DNA from: Thermohalobaculum sp039187815
GTDB taxonomy: Bacteria > Pseudomonadota > Alphaproteobacteria > Rhodobacterales > Rhodobacteraceae
Reading direction: 5' to 3'
Assembly (NCBI GenBank): GCA_039187815.1
Contig: JBCCZI010000004.1
Location: forward strand, 1 to 64,000
DNA: 64,000 nt
Positions 34,854 through 43,888 of this stretch are shown in pieces. Numbering within the stretch: position 1 is the first letter of the stretch; every line of letters begins with the position of its first letter. Below the pieces are notes generated by a model, which saw nothing but the letters and a program-made list of their open reading frames with translations, searched no databases and had not been told where the DNA came from. A program made the translations under genes and the position numbers.

Positions 34854-35855
34854 TCAGGACCAATGCGGGATGATGTTCTCGCCATAGCGCGCGATGATTT
34901 CCTCTTCGCGGCCATTGTCGAGATAGATATTGAAATGGGTGACGCCGGCCGCCTCGAGCTGCTTGATCTTGGCGATGTGGGCCTCTTCGTCGCCGAGCAC
35001 GCTGAAGCCCTCGATGATCTCGTCCGAGATGAAGTCGAGATAGGCGTTGTCGCTCTGCCCGTGCTTGGAATAGTCGTAGCCCTTGCGGCCCTCGATATAG
35101 GCGGTCAGCGAGGGCGGGATGTCGTCGCGATCGGTGCCGTATTTCTCGACGATGTCCGCCACATGGTTGCCGACCATGGCGGGGAACCAGCGGGTGGCCT
35201 CGAGACACTCCTCACGCGTGCCGAAAAACGCCGGAGCGGCGGACATGACGCGGAAGCTCGACATGTCGCGCCCGGCCTCCTTGCCGCGCGCGATCGCCTG
35301 ATCGGCCAGCCATTTGCAGATGTTGGGCTCGGCGATCTGCAGGATCAGCCCGTCGCCGACCCGGCCCGCCGAGCTCAGCGCCTTGGGGCCATAGGCGGCG
35401 ACCCAGACCGGCAGCTCATAGCCTTCGGCCCAGGGAAACTTCACCGGGGCGGGGCACTCGCCATATTGCACCTCGTCGCCGCGGACCATGGCTTTGACCG
35501 CATGGATGAACTCCTCCATGCGGGCGAGCGGCGCGGGCTTCTTGCCCATCACGCGCACCGCGCTGTCGCCGCGCCCGACGCCGATGTCGAACCGGCCCTC
35601 GGACTGCTTGGCGATCGAGCCGAACATCGAGGCCGCCACCGACCAGTCGCGGGTGTTGGGGTTGGTCACACAAGGGCCAAAGCGCATCTTGGTGGTGTGC
35701 TCGGCCAGCATGGCCATGGCCATGAAGCTCTCGCGCCAGAGGATGTGGCTGTCATACATCCAGCAATGGCTGAAGCCGGCATTCTCGGCCTGGCGCACCA
35801 GGGCGCGGGCGCGCTTGGGCTCCATGAAGCCTTTGAAGCAGATGGCGAATTCCAT
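34854..35855 (-). CDS. LLM-class F420-dependent oxidoreductase
   Basis: The 333-residue protein has the luciferase-like monooxygenase TIM-barrel pattern of F420-dependent members. It begins MEFAICFKGF, has CWMYDSHILWRES near residue 32, MRFGPCVTNPNTRDW, a GRFDIGVGRGDSAVR segment binding the cofactor phosphate, and PVWVAAYGPKAL. It is the last gene of the F420 biosynthesis operon, starting 18 bases after the reductase-gene stop. This strongly supports F420 rather than FMN as cofactor. The substrate is unknown. Confidence 0.88.
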   Translation of the reverse strand: MEFAICFKGFMEPKRARALVRQAENAGFSHCWMYDSHILWRESFMAMAMLAEHTTKMRFGPCVTNPNTRDWSVAASMFGSIAKQSEGRFDIGVGRGDSAVRVMGKKPAPLARMEEFIHAVKAMVRGDEVQYGECPAPVKFPWAEGYELPVWVAAYGPKALSSAGRVGDGLILQIAEPNICKWLADQAIARGKEAGRDMSSFRVMSAAPAFFGTREECLEATRWFPAMVGNHVADIVEKYGTDRDDIPPSLTAYIEGRKGYDYSKHGQSDNAYLDFISDEIIEGFSVLGDEEAHIAKIKQLEAAGVTHFNIYLDNGREEEIIARYGENIIPHWS

Positions 35856-35873
35856 GGGTCGCTCTCCTTTCGA

Positions 35874-36542
35874 TCAGTGCTCGGGCGGCCAAATGCGGAT
35901 GCCGGCATGGGTGAACGGCACCTGTTTGGAGATGTTGATGCGGATGAGGATCGGGGTGATCGCTTCGATGCAGCGCGCGGCCTGCGCGTCGCCGGCATTA
36001 TAGGCCGTGACGCCCAGGCGCTCGATCAGAGCCATGACCTTGCGCCGCGGGTCGAGCCCGTTGCCGCAGACCAGCACATCGCAGTTGATCGACAGATCCA
36101 GGGCGTTCAGCGTGTGAGCCGAGACGTTGTGCAGCGCGCCGATCACTGGGATCTCTGGCCCCAGGATTGCCTGCGCTGCCTCGGTGGCCGAGCCTTCGGG
36201 CGGCATGTCGACCCTTTTCGGATCGCCTGCGGCCAGGGGCACGACGATGTCGACCAGGATCTTGTCCGCGAGATGGGGCTTCAGCGCCTCGAGCGTCGCG
36301 TTGTGGCCGGCATAGGGGACCGAGAGGATGACGAACTCGGTGGCGGCGGCGACGGCGCTCTCATTGTCGTGGCCGCTGATCGGGGCGGCGTCCGGTCCCA
36401 GCAGCGCCTGCAACTCGGCCGCCGCCTCGGCCGCCCGCGCGGCGTCGCGAGAGCCGATGGCGACCGGCTCTCCGGCGCGCGCAAAGCGCAAGGCGAGACC
36501 GCGGCCCTGGGGCCCCGTGCCGCCGATGATCGCGATGGTCAT
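35874..36542 (-). CDS. fno: NADPH-dependent F420 reductase
   Basis: The 222-residue protein begins with the Rossmann loop IAIIGGTGPQGRGLALRFARAG and continues with IGSRD. This is the NADP-recognition pattern of F420H2:NADP+ oxidoreductase (Fno/NpdG). The C-terminal F420-contacting region carries NVSAHTL and VLVCGNG. It exchanges hydride between NADPH and coenzyme F420, supplying F420H2 for the neighbouring LLM enzyme. The start overlaps the cofE stop by 4 bases. Confidence 0.92.
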   Translation of the reverse strand: MTIAIIGGTGPQGRGLALRFARAGEPVAIGSRDAARAAEAAAELQALLGPDAAPISGHDNESAVAAATEFVILSVPYAGHNATLEALKPHLADKILVDIVVPLAAGDPKRVDMPPEGSATEAAQAILGPEIPVIGALHNVSAHTLNALDLSINCDVLVCGNGLDPRRKVMALIERLGVTAYNAGDAQAARCIEAITPILIRINISKQVPFTHAGIRIWPPEH

Positions 36543-37315
36543 CGAAACATATCCTCCGTCTGGGGGCGCAGCAGATCCTGGCCGCTGCTGGTGGCATGCG
36601 GGGCCCAGTCCACCCCGCGGAACAGAACGGCCGGCGTGCGCGCGGCCTTTTGGACCACCAGGCCCGAGGCGGCGGCGATCTCGTCGGCAAAGGCGGGCTC
36701 GGTGACCATCAGGGGCCGGCCCCAGGCATCGTCGTTTCCCTGCTCGCGGCGGGTCGCAGGCACGGCAAAGAGCCCGATCGCCACGTTCACCTGCCCGAGC
36801 CGCCAGGGCCGCCCGAAGGTGTCCGTCATCACCGCCCCGATGCGCGCGCCAAAGCGGGCGGCGAGGTCCCGGCAGAACCGGCGCAGGCTGGCATCCGGGT
36901 CCTCGGGCAGCGTGAGCACATAGCCCCCCTCGCCCACATTCGAGGCATCGACGCCTGCATTGGCCGAGATCCAGCCCCGCCGGTGCTGGCAGATCATGGT
37001 CCCCTCGTTCTGGCCCGGATGGCGGAAGGCGCGGAGCACCTCGCGGCTCTCGCGCAGCACGACCTCGACTTTGGCGGGGTCCTTGTTCAGCCGCTCGGCA
37101 TAGTCCTGGGCCCGCGCAGAGGGCTCGACCTCGGCGAGGGCCACCATCCGCCCCTCCGCCTTCGAGAAGATCTTGTGGGCGAGGCAGAGGATGTCGCCCG
37201 AGCGCAGCGGCAGGCCCATGGCCTCAAGGCACCCGCCGATAATCGCCGCCAGATCGTCGCCCGGCCCGATATCGGGGATGCCCTCGATCGGGGTGAGGGT
37301 GACGGGCGCCCTCAT
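36539..37315 (-). CDS. cofE: Coenzyme F420-0:L-glutamate ligase
   Basis: The protein has 258 residues from ATG 37315 (the longer upstream frame is the antisense of cofC). It has the CofE features IEGIPDIGPGDDL, LAHKIFSKAEGR, QHRRGWISANAGVDASN and VMTDTFGRPWR, where GTP, metal and F420-0 bind. It adds gamma-linked glutamates to F420-0 at the expense of GTP. It is only the ligase domain: the C-terminal FMN/nitroreductase half that actinobacterial FbiB uses to reduce dehydro-F420-0 is missing. Overlaps with cofC and fno are 4 bases each. Confidence 0.93.
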   Translation of the reverse strand: MRAPVTLTPIEGIPDIGPGDDLAAIIGGCLEAMGLPLRSGDILCLAHKIFSKAEGRMVALAEVEPSARAQDYAERLNKDPAKVEVVLRESREVLRAFRHPGQNEGTMICQHRRGWISANAGVDASNVGEGGYVLTLPEDPDASLRRFCRDLAARFGARIGAVMTDTFGRPWRLGQVNVAIGLFAVPATRREQGNDDAWGRPLMVTEPAFADEIAAASGLVVQKAARTPAVLFRGVDWAPHATSSGQDLLRPQTEDMFR

Positions 37316-37932
37316 GCGCCGCGCTCCTGCGCCAACAGTTCGGCCAGGTCTTCGGCGCCGTCGATGTCCCAGCGCAGACTCTCGAGCACCACGGTGATGG
37401 GCGTGAGCCCCGCGGCCTCGGCGCGCGCCCGGTGGGCGTGGAACGAGCGCGGCCCATAGGCAAAGGGCACCACATCGGGCGGCGCCGCCAAGAGCGCATT
37501 GGTCCCGAAATCCCGCGAGGCGCAAAGCGCTAGCCCGCGGGGGCCGAGATCCAGTGCCATCAGTCGCGCCACATCCGCAGGGTCCGGTGCCGCCAGATCG
37601 GCCGGCAGCACCGCCAGGCGGCGGTAGCCCTGGGCACAGGCGGTCTCGGCCGCATGGGCGAGGGCTCGGTTGAGACCCGTCGGCCCCTCAGGCTCGGCGA
37701 TCACCTTGGCGCCTGTGCGCCTGGCGTGCTCGGCGATCTCGGCCGCGCCGGTCACCACAGCCACGTCAAAGCGTGGCCTGTCCTCCCGCAGGCCGAGCAC
37801 AAGGGCGAGTGTGCGGCGAAAGAGCTGGCGCGCCAGGCGTGCGCGCTCGGCCTGGCAAATCGCCCCGCCGAGGCGCGTCTTCGAGCGCAGCGGGTCCTTC
37901 ATGGGGATGACCAGCAGCGTGTTCCGGCTCAT
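37312..37932 (-). CDS. cofC: 2-phospho-L-lactate (or 3-PG/PEP) guanylyltransferase
   Basis: The 206-residue protein has the CofC nucleotidyltransferase pattern: LLVIPMKDPLRSKTRLGG at the N-terminus, DVAVVTG, GPTGLNRALAHA, VLPADLAAPD and FGTNALLAAPPD. It activates a C3 phosphoacid with GTP to make the guanylated precursor that CofD joins to Fo. Which C3 acid (2-phospholactate, PEP or 3-phosphoglycerate) cannot be decided by eye. The gene overlaps cofD and cofE by 4 bases. Confidence 0.9.
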   Translation of the reverse strand: MSRNTLLVIPMKDPLRSKTRLGGAICQAERARLARQLFRRTLALVLGLREDRPRFDVAVVTGAAEIAEHARRTGAKVIAEPEGPTGLNRALAHAAETACAQGYRRLAVLPADLAAPDPADVARLMALDLGPRGLALCASRDFGTNALLAAPPDVVPFAYGPRSFHAHRARAEAAGLTPITVVLESLRWDIDGAEDLAELLAQERGA

Positions 37933-38882
37933 GGCGCTGCCGCCGCTTGGGGCAGGCCGAGCGCCAGGATCTCGCCGGCCAGGCGCGCTTTGTCGGCCGC
38001 ATCGCGCATCAGGATGTCGCGGATGTCGGGCGCGAGGCCAAGGCTGGCGATCGCGCCGGCGAGATCCGCATCCGCCTGGTCGATAAGGAAGCGGTCCGCG
38101 ATGTCGGCATAGAGCCGTGCCACCCCCAGCGCATCGGCCTGGTGCCCAAGGCTGGCGAGCATGCGATCTGCTGGGCCTTTGACAACCTTGCCGGCGATCA
38201 GGGGGCTGACGGCGATGCAGGGAGCCGGGGCCTCGGCGACGGCTCGGCGGATGCCCGGGATGCCGAGGATCGGCGCGACCGAGACCAGCGGGTTCGAGGG
38301 CGCGATAACGATCAGATCTGCCGTGGCGATGGCCTCCAGCGCCTCGGGTGTCGGCCGGGCCATCTCGATGCCGTCAAAGGCGATGGTGCGGACCTCGGGC
38401 GCGCACCGCTCGCGCACGAAGTACTCTTGAAACCCGAGCCAGCCGCGATCGGTGCGCACCCGGGTCTGCACCACATCATCGGTCGGCAGCAGAATACGCG
38501 GGCCGACGCCGAGCGCCCGGGCGATGTCCGCCGCGATGACCGAGCGGCGCTCGCCGCGATGCACCCGCGCGGTGCGGAGGATGTGCAGACCGAAATCCCG
38601 GTCGCCGAGGAACATCCAGGTGTCCTCCCCGAGGCGCGCCAGCGTGTCCAGCGCCCGGTGGCCCTCATCGGCCATGCCCCAGCCTTGCTCGCGGTTGATC
38701 AGGCCCGCCAACGTGTAGGTCAGCGTGTCGATGTCTGGCGAGACCCAGAGGCCGTGGAACTCCGCATCATCCGCCACATTGCCGACGATGCTGAGGCGCA
38801 CCTCCGGGCAGGCGGCGAAGCCCTCGGCCATCTTGGCCCCGCCGACCCCGCCGGCGATCAGGGTGACGGCCTGGGGGCTCAT
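37929..38882 (-). CDS. cofD: 2-phospho-L-lactate transferase (F420-0 synthase)
   Basis: The 317-residue protein begins TLIAGGVGGAKMAEGFA, the CofD/FbiA nucleotide-binding glycine-rich loop. It continues with VGNVADDAEFHGLWVSPDIDTLTYTLAG and LGDRDFGLHILRT, then APSNPLVSVAPIL. It transfers the guanylated C3 acid onto the deazaflavin Fo to give F420-0. Full length for the family. It is located between cofH and cofC, overlapping both by 4 bases. Confidence 0.95.
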   Translation of the reverse strand: MSPQAVTLIAGGVGGAKMAEGFAACPEVRLSIVGNVADDAEFHGLWVSPDIDTLTYTLAGLINREQGWGMADEGHRALDTLARLGEDTWMFLGDRDFGLHILRTARVHRGERRSVIAADIARALGVGPRILLPTDDVVQTRVRTDRGWLGFQEYFVRERCAPEVRTIAFDGIEMARPTPEALEAIATADLIVIAPSNPLVSVAPILGIPGIRRAVAEAPAPCIAVSPLIAGKVVKGPADRMLASLGHQADALGVARLYADIADRFLIDQADADLAGAIASLGLAPDIRDILMRDAADKARLAGEILALGLPQAAAAP

Positions 38883-40135
38883 TCTCCGGCCGCCCGCTCG
38901 GGGAACAGTTTCAGGAAATCGAGCGGGTCTTGGGTGCGGTCCACCAGCGGCGCGAGCTCGGCCGGGTTGTGGTCGTCAAAGACCTCCTGCACGCCGTAGA
39001 GCGTGTTGCGCCGCACCGGCACGCGCCCGGCTGAGCGGATGATCTTGCAGAGCTCACGGGCTGTGATTTCCTGGCCATGGCGGGCTCCGGCGGCGCGGCT
39101 GATGCTCTCGTTCATCAGGGTGCCGCCCAGATCGTTGACCCCGGCGCCCAACAGGTCGCGTGCCCGCTCGGCCCCGAGCTTGGTCCACGAGACCTGGATG
39201 TTGTCGATGACGCCGCGCAGCATGATGCGCGAGACCGCGTGCATTGTATCGACTTCCGCCTCGGTCGGCCCGGGGCGCACCGTGTCCGGGTTGTCGCGCC
39301 AGAGCGGCGAGTCCGTATGCACGAAGGAGAGCGGCACCAGCTCGGTAAATCCGCCGGTCTCGAGCTGGATCTGGCGCAACAGGTCGATATGGGCGGCCCA
39401 ATGGCGCGGCCCGTCCACATGGCCGTACATGATGGTGGCCGAGGAGCGGATCCCGACCTGATGCGCCGTGCGGATGATCTCGACCCAGGCCTCGGCCGAG
39501 AGCTTGTTCTTGGTGAGCTTGGCCCGCACCTCGGTGTCGAGGATCTCGGCGGCGGTGCCGGGCATGCTGCCGAGGCCGGCCTCCTTGAGCTCGGTCAGAA
39601 AATCGCGATAGCTCAGCCGCGATTTAGACGCGCCGTACCAGATCTCGAAGGGCGAGAAGGCATGGATGTGCATGCCCGGGCAGGCGGCTTTGATGGCCAG
39701 GACGATCTCGCGGTAGTAGCTGGCCGGGAGGTTGGGGTGCAGTCCGCCCTGGATGCAGACCTCGCCCGCCCCGCGCGCCAAGGCCTCCTCGGCCCGGCGC
39801 ACGATCTCCTCGGTCGCGAGCCACTCGGCCCCCGGCGCCTCGGCCCGCTTGGCAAAGCCGCAAAACCGACAGCCCATATAGCAGACATTCGTGAAGTTGA
39901 TGTTCCGGTTGACGACAAAGCTGACCCGGTCGCCGTTCGCCTCGGCGCGGAACTGATCGGCGATGGCCCGGATGGCGGGCAGATCGCCGGGCCCGGCCGA
40001 GAAAAGCACCACGCCGTCCTGGCGCGAGATCCGATGCCCGAGCAGCGCACGCTCGAGCACCCGGCGCACCGGCGCGCTGGCTTGGGCCACGGCCCAGACG
40101 GGGTCCGCCCCGTCGGTTGCGATCTCGTCTCTCAT
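38879..40135 (-). CDS. cofH: Fo synthase subunit 2 (radical SAM)
   Basis: The protein has 418 residues from ATG 40135 (the frame extends further but only as a mirror of cofG). It has a radical-SAM cluster at C85-C89-C92 within CYMGCRFC, then GEVCIQGGLHPN and HAFSPFEIWYG, which are CofH-specific. It joins 5-amino-6-ribitylaminouracil and tyrosine as the first radical step to Fo, with CofG completing the ring. CofG and CofH are separate genes here, unlike the fused FbiC of actinobacteria. It overlaps cofG by 4 bases. Confidence 0.95.
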   Translation of the reverse strand: MRDEIATDGADPVWAVAQASAPVRRVLERALLGHRISRQDGVVLFSAGPGDLPAIRAIADQFRAEANGDRVSFVVNRNINFTNVCYMGCRFCGFAKRAEAPGAEWLATEEIVRRAEEALARGAGEVCIQGGLHPNLPASYYREIVLAIKAACPGMHIHAFSPFEIWYGASKSRLSYRDFLTELKEAGLGSMPGTAAEILDTEVRAKLTKNKLSAEAWVEIIRTAHQVGIRSSATIMYGHVDGPRHWAAHIDLLRQIQLETGGFTELVPLSFVHTDSPLWRDNPDTVRPGPTEAEVDTMHAVSRIMLRGVIDNIQVSWTKLGAERARDLLGAGVNDLGGTLMNESISRAAGARHGQEITARELCKIIRSAGRVPVRRNTLYGVQEVFDDHNPAELAPLVDRTQDPLDFLKLFPERAAGE

Positions 40136-41259
40136 GCCTCGACCGCCACGATCTGCTCGGCGGCCAGCCCGTCCCGGCGTGCTAGGGCCGCCACCGGGGC
40201 ATGCAGCGCCGGGTCCAGGAACGTCTCGCGGCGCTGGACAAAGCGTGGATAGACCGTCAGCCGCTCGGCCAGCGCAAAGCCCGACGCCGCGCAGCTTTGC
40301 GCAAGCCCCGCGATCTCGGGCCACTGGTGCTGGGGGTTGATGAAGTCGATGGTCACCGGCGAGATCCCGCCCCAATCGTTGATCCCGGCGGCGAGATAGT
40401 CGATATGGCGCTCGCTGAGATTGGGCGGGGCCTGGAGGCTGATCTCGGGCGGCAGCAGGATCCGCGCCACGGCCAGGGTGCGCAGCATGTCCGCAAGCAG
40501 GGGCTCGGGATGGTGCGCCATGGCGATATCGGGTTTGCGCTGGAAGTTTTGGATGATGACTTCCTGGATGTGCCCATGGCGGCGATGGGTGGCGGCGATG
40601 GCCTCCAGCGCCTCGACACGTTCGGCCCAGGTCTCGCCGATTCCGATCAGCAGGCCCGTGGTGAACGGCACCTTGTGTCGCCCCGCCCGCTCGAGCGTGC
40701 GCAGGCGCTGCACGGGCACCTTGTCGGGGCAGGCGTGATGCGCCATCCCCGGTTTGGTGAGCCGCCGGCTGACGGTCTCGAGCATCATGCCCATCGAGGC
40801 GGCGACCGGGCGGAGGCGCGCGATCTCGTCCTCCTCCAGCGTGCCGGCATTCACATGGGGCAGGAGCGTCGTCTCGCGCATCACCAACGCGCCCATCTCG
40901 GCCAGATAGTCGGACATGCGCGCATAGCCGAGCCGCGCGAGGCCGAGGCGCGCCTTCTCATAGCGCAGCTCCGGCCGCTCGCCGAGGCTGAACAGCAGCT
41001 CCTTGCAGCCCTGGGCCTCGCCCCGCTTGGCCAAACGCAGCACAGCATCTGGGTCGAGGATCGAGGCCGCCGGATCGTCCGGGTGTTTGACGAAGGTGCA
41101 ATAGGCGCAGGTGTCCCTGCACATGTTCGTCAGCGGCACGAACACCTTGCGCGAATAGGTGATCGTCTTGCCCCACGCCGCGTCTCGGATGGCCGATGCC
41201 TCTGCCATCGCTTCGGCAAGCGGCATATCCGGCGCGGCGCGCGTCAGCAGAGTGTCCAT
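40132..41259 (-). CDS. cofG: Fo synthase subunit 1 (radical SAM)
   Basis: The 375-residue protein is the first gene of the F420 operon. The radical-SAM triad C47-C51-C54 lies in NMCRDTCAYC. Family motifs LLFSLGERPE, YLAEMGALV, LPHVNAGTL and the C-terminal DWGGISPVTIDFINP are present. It closes the deazaflavin ring of Fo from the CofH product. The upstream 90-base gap is AT-rich, containing a TTGACT -35-like hexamer on this strand and a TGACT/AGTCA inverted repeat. Confidence 0.95.
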   Translation of the reverse strand: MDTLLTRAAPDMPLAEAMAEASAIRDAAWGKTITYSRKVFVPLTNMCRDTCAYCTFVKHPDDPAASILDPDAVLRLAKRGEAQGCKELLFSLGERPELRYEKARLGLARLGYARMSDYLAEMGALVMRETTLLPHVNAGTLEEDEIARLRPVAASMGMMLETVSRRLTKPGMAHHACPDKVPVQRLRTLERAGRHKVPFTTGLLIGIGETWAERVEALEAIAATHRRHGHIQEVIIQNFQRKPDIAMAHHPEPLLADMLRTLAVARILLPPEISLQAPPNLSERHIDYLAAGINDWGGISPVTIDFINPQHQWPEIAGLAQSCAASGFALAERLTVYPRFVQRRETFLDPALHAPVAALARRDGLAAEQIVAVEA

Positions 41260-41291
41260 ATGCCATCCCGCAATTGGCTCTCTGCAAACTC

Positions 41292-41316
41292 TGACTTAAT
41301 TTTTTCCAACCAGTCA
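41292..41316 (-). promoter_or_regulatory. Inverted repeat and -35-like hexamer upstream of F420 operon
   Basis: TGACT (41292-41296) and AGTCA (41312-41316) form a 5-bp inverted repeat with a 15-base AT-rich spacer. On the minus strand the outer arm lies within TTGACT, a good -35 hexamer. A convincing -10 was not identified. Confidence 0.35.
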
Positions 41317-41350
41317 AATTTTTTGTGCATGCGCGAGGGCGCCTGCGACG

Positions 41351-43888
41351 TCAGAGGAAGAGACCACCCTCAAAGGCGCTTTCGCTGCGCTCGACATTCT
41401 CGGGGCTTTCCGAGAAGGCCAGCAACAGGGAGACCGTGTCGAGGGCGCCGCTCTCCACCTGCTCGGTCCAAAAGCCAAGGCCCGCCGCATCGGGCGCACG
41501 GTCGAGCACGTTCTCGAAGAAGGCGGTGACCAGGGCCTCGGGCTCGGGCGCCGCGCCGAAAATGGCGGCGAACTCCGCGCTGAGCACAAAGGCGTCGGCG
41601 ACACCATTGAGGCCGAGCGCGCCCTCGACCGCCTCCTGCCAGAACTGCAGGCCGCCCGCATCGGGCGTGCGCCCCAGGGCCGCGACAAAGAGCCGAAATG
41701 TCGCGGTCAGCGCGGCGTTCTCCACATCGAGGAACAGCACGCCATCGGTGAAGGCGACCCGCTCGATCCCAAACAGCTCGTCCTGGCCGAGGCCGCCGAT
41801 CTCGGCCGCAAGCGCCGCGCCGAGCGACAGCGTCACATCGCTGCGCGCAAGGTCATAGCGCAGGAGATCGTCGCCGAGCCCGCCATGCAGCACATCATCG
41901 CCCGGTGTGGCGGTCAGCGTATCGTCTCCGCCAAGCGCCAGGATCGTGTCGGCGCCGTCTGTGCCGGAGAGCGCCTCCGGTACCGCAGCGCCCAGCATCG
42001 TGGGGCGAAAGATGTCGAGCATCAGGCTGTCGCCTCGGGTTTCGAGCGCCACGCGCGCGCCATCGCTGGCCGGCAGAAGCTGCGCGCCGGGGCTGAGCGC
42101 GCCCTCCGCCTCTGCAACCGCCAGGCTGAGGCCGCGCAGATCGGTCGGGATCTCGGGCAGCCGCAGATCGACGGTGATGGCGTCGAGGGCGAAGTCCGCG
42201 TCTCCGGTCACATCGATGCGGTCGCGCCGCCCGGTCTCGAGATCGGCGAGATCGAGGGACAGCGTCGCTCCTGGGCTCAGCGACACTGCGCCGTCCACCA
42301 ACAGCCGTCCGGTGCCCTCGCCTGCGACCTCCAAGAGGCCCGACAGCGTCAGATCGCCGCCCAGCGTCCCGTTGCCGAGCAGCCGGCCACTGTCCCCGAC
42401 CACCACCGTATCCGCGCGGGCCTCGGCGCCCTGGCGGATCTCGAGCGCGCCCGTGCCGCCGGTCGCCGGATCGATCGCTCCGCTGCCAAGCGTGCCTTCG
42501 GCGCCGATCAACAGCGTGCTGCCGGTGGCCAGGAGCGAGCCTTCGCCCATCACCGTGACCAGACCGCTCGACCCGGCGGCGTTGGCGATGGCAACGGCGC
42601 TGTTTTGCCCGGTGGTCTCGACGCGGGCCCCGTCCTCGATACGGAGCTGGCCGGCGCTGCCCGAATAGGCGCCCACGGTCAGGATCCCCGCCGCGCCAAC
42701 GCCCGCGCCGAGCCCGGCCGTACCCTCGAGCACCAGGCTCGTCCCCTCGCCGGTGACCAGCGCCAGCCCCTCGGCCCCGGTACCGCCCGGCGAGCCGAGG
42801 CCGATGGCCACCACGGGGAAGGCATCATCCGCGCCGTCGACCGCCAGAACTGCCCCATCGGTCAGCAGCAGCTCGCCCCGCCCGCGCTCTCCGACAAAGA
42901 GCTGCGAGCTGCGGTTCTCCTCGAACCCGGGGAGTTGGTCCGAGACCACATCGAGCCGCGATCCCGCCCCCTCGATCACTAGGAGGCCCGTCGTCTGCTC
43001 CTCGCGCCCGATGCTGACCCGCGCGCCGACACGGTTGCCTTCGCTGGTGACCGAGACCGTGCCGCCCGAGCGGATCTCGAGCACATTCTCGCCCGTCCCG
43101 CCGATGGCTTGCTGTCCAATCTCAAGCGCGGCATCCTCGCCAACGACAGAGATCGCCCCGCCGTTCTGGACGGTGGCAAAGCCCGATCCACCACGATAGC
43201 CGAGGCTGAGATAGGGGCCGTTGAACAGGTTGTCGGCGGTCGGCATGTCGCCGATCACGGGCGCATCGTCCGAGGGCCCGGTCTGGAAGAGATTGAGCAC
43301 CGAGCCGGGCCCATCGACCAGCAGCACCCCCGTCGAGCCGTAATTGCGCCCGAGGCTGAAGACCGGCACGTCATAGGTCGACTGTGGATCGTTCTGGACG
43401 TTGACCGTGCCGCCATTGGTGATCTCGATCCGGCCATAGGAGCCGGCATCGCGCCCGGCGCGCAGAAACCCCGCATAGCCGGTATAGGTGGTGAAGTTCC
43501 CAAAGGCGTCGGAGGCAGTCAGCACCGTGCCGGGGCCATCGACTTGGAGCAGGCCATCGGAGCCGGCGGAGCGGCCGACGACGATGAAGAACCCATTGGC
43601 CTCGGCGCCGTTGGTCAGGGCGAGCTGTCCCTCGCCTGCGCGCCCGACATTGATGTTGCCGGCACCGCCCGTTGCGGTCAGCGCCGAGCCCGGCCCGTCC
43701 ACGGTAACAAGGCCGCGCGATCCGGATGAGATCCCGATCTCCACCGCGTTGTAGCCGAAGGACAGCGCGGGGTTGGTCGTGACCGTCAGCGCACTGCCAT
43801 CGTCGATGACCAGCGAGCCGGTGCCGGTGCGCCCGATTTGGGCGAGGCTCGGGCCGACCAGAGCGTCTCCGCTGCTTGCGACTGCCAT
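41351..43888 (-). CDS. Secreted repeat protein with RTX region and DUF4214 C-terminus
   Basis: The protein has 845 residues from ATG 43888, with a strong GGGGAGGA ribosome site. Residues 1-640 consist of about 15 loose repeats of GSGSLVIDDGSALTV type (G-x-G-x-L-x-V...G-x-G-S...), a beta-helix pattern as in autotransporter passengers. Around residues 640-690 are RTX calcium-binding nonapeptides (GGDDTL, GLGDDLL). The last 130 residues are two DUF4214 units (ALGRTPDAGGLQFW; VLDRAPDAAGLGFW). There is no N-terminal signal peptide, in line with type I secretion by a C-terminal signal. No type I exporter genes are in the window. Confidence 0.82.
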   Translation of the reverse strand: MAVASSGDALVGPSLAQIGRTGTGSLVIDDGSALTVTTNPALSFGYNAVEIGISSGSRGLVTVDGPGSALTATGGAGNINVGRAGEGQLALTNGAEANGFFIVVGRSAGSDGLLQVDGPGTVLTASDAFGNFTTYTGYAGFLRAGRDAGSYGRIEITNGGTVNVQNDPQSTYDVPVFSLGRNYGSTGVLLVDGPGSVLNLFQTGPSDDAPVIGDMPTADNLFNGPYLSLGYRGGSGFATVQNGGAISVVGEDAALEIGQQAIGGTGENVLEIRSGGTVSVTSEGNRVGARVSIGREEQTTGLLVIEGAGSRLDVVSDQLPGFEENRSSQLFVGERGRGELLLTDGAVLAVDGADDAFPVVAIGLGSPGGTGAEGLALVTGEGTSLVLEGTAGLGAGVGAAGILTVGAYSGSAGQLRIEDGARVETTGQNSAVAIANAAGSSGLVTVMGEGSLLATGSTLLIGAEGTLGSGAIDPATGGTGALEIRQGAEARADTVVVGDSGRLLGNGTLGGDLTLSGLLEVAGEGTGRLLVDGAVSLSPGATLSLDLADLETGRRDRIDVTGDADFALDAITVDLRLPEIPTDLRGLSLAVAEAEGALSPGAQLLPASDGARVALETRGDSLMLDIFRPTMLGAAVPEALSGTDGADTILALGGDDTLTATPGDDVLHGGLGDDLLRYDLARSDVTLSLGAALAAEIGGLGQDELFGIERVAFTDGVLFLDVENAALTATFRLFVAALGRTPDAGGLQFWQEAVEGALGLNGVADAFVLSAEFAAIFGAAPEPEALVTAFFENVLDRAPDAAGLGFWTEQVESGALDTVSLLLAFSESPENVERSESAFEGGLFL

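Noticed and set aside
34436..34873. 145-residue open frame in the haloperoxidase upstream region
   Set aside because: Arg/Ala-rich shadow overlapping the haloperoxidase start, with no ribosome site or motif.
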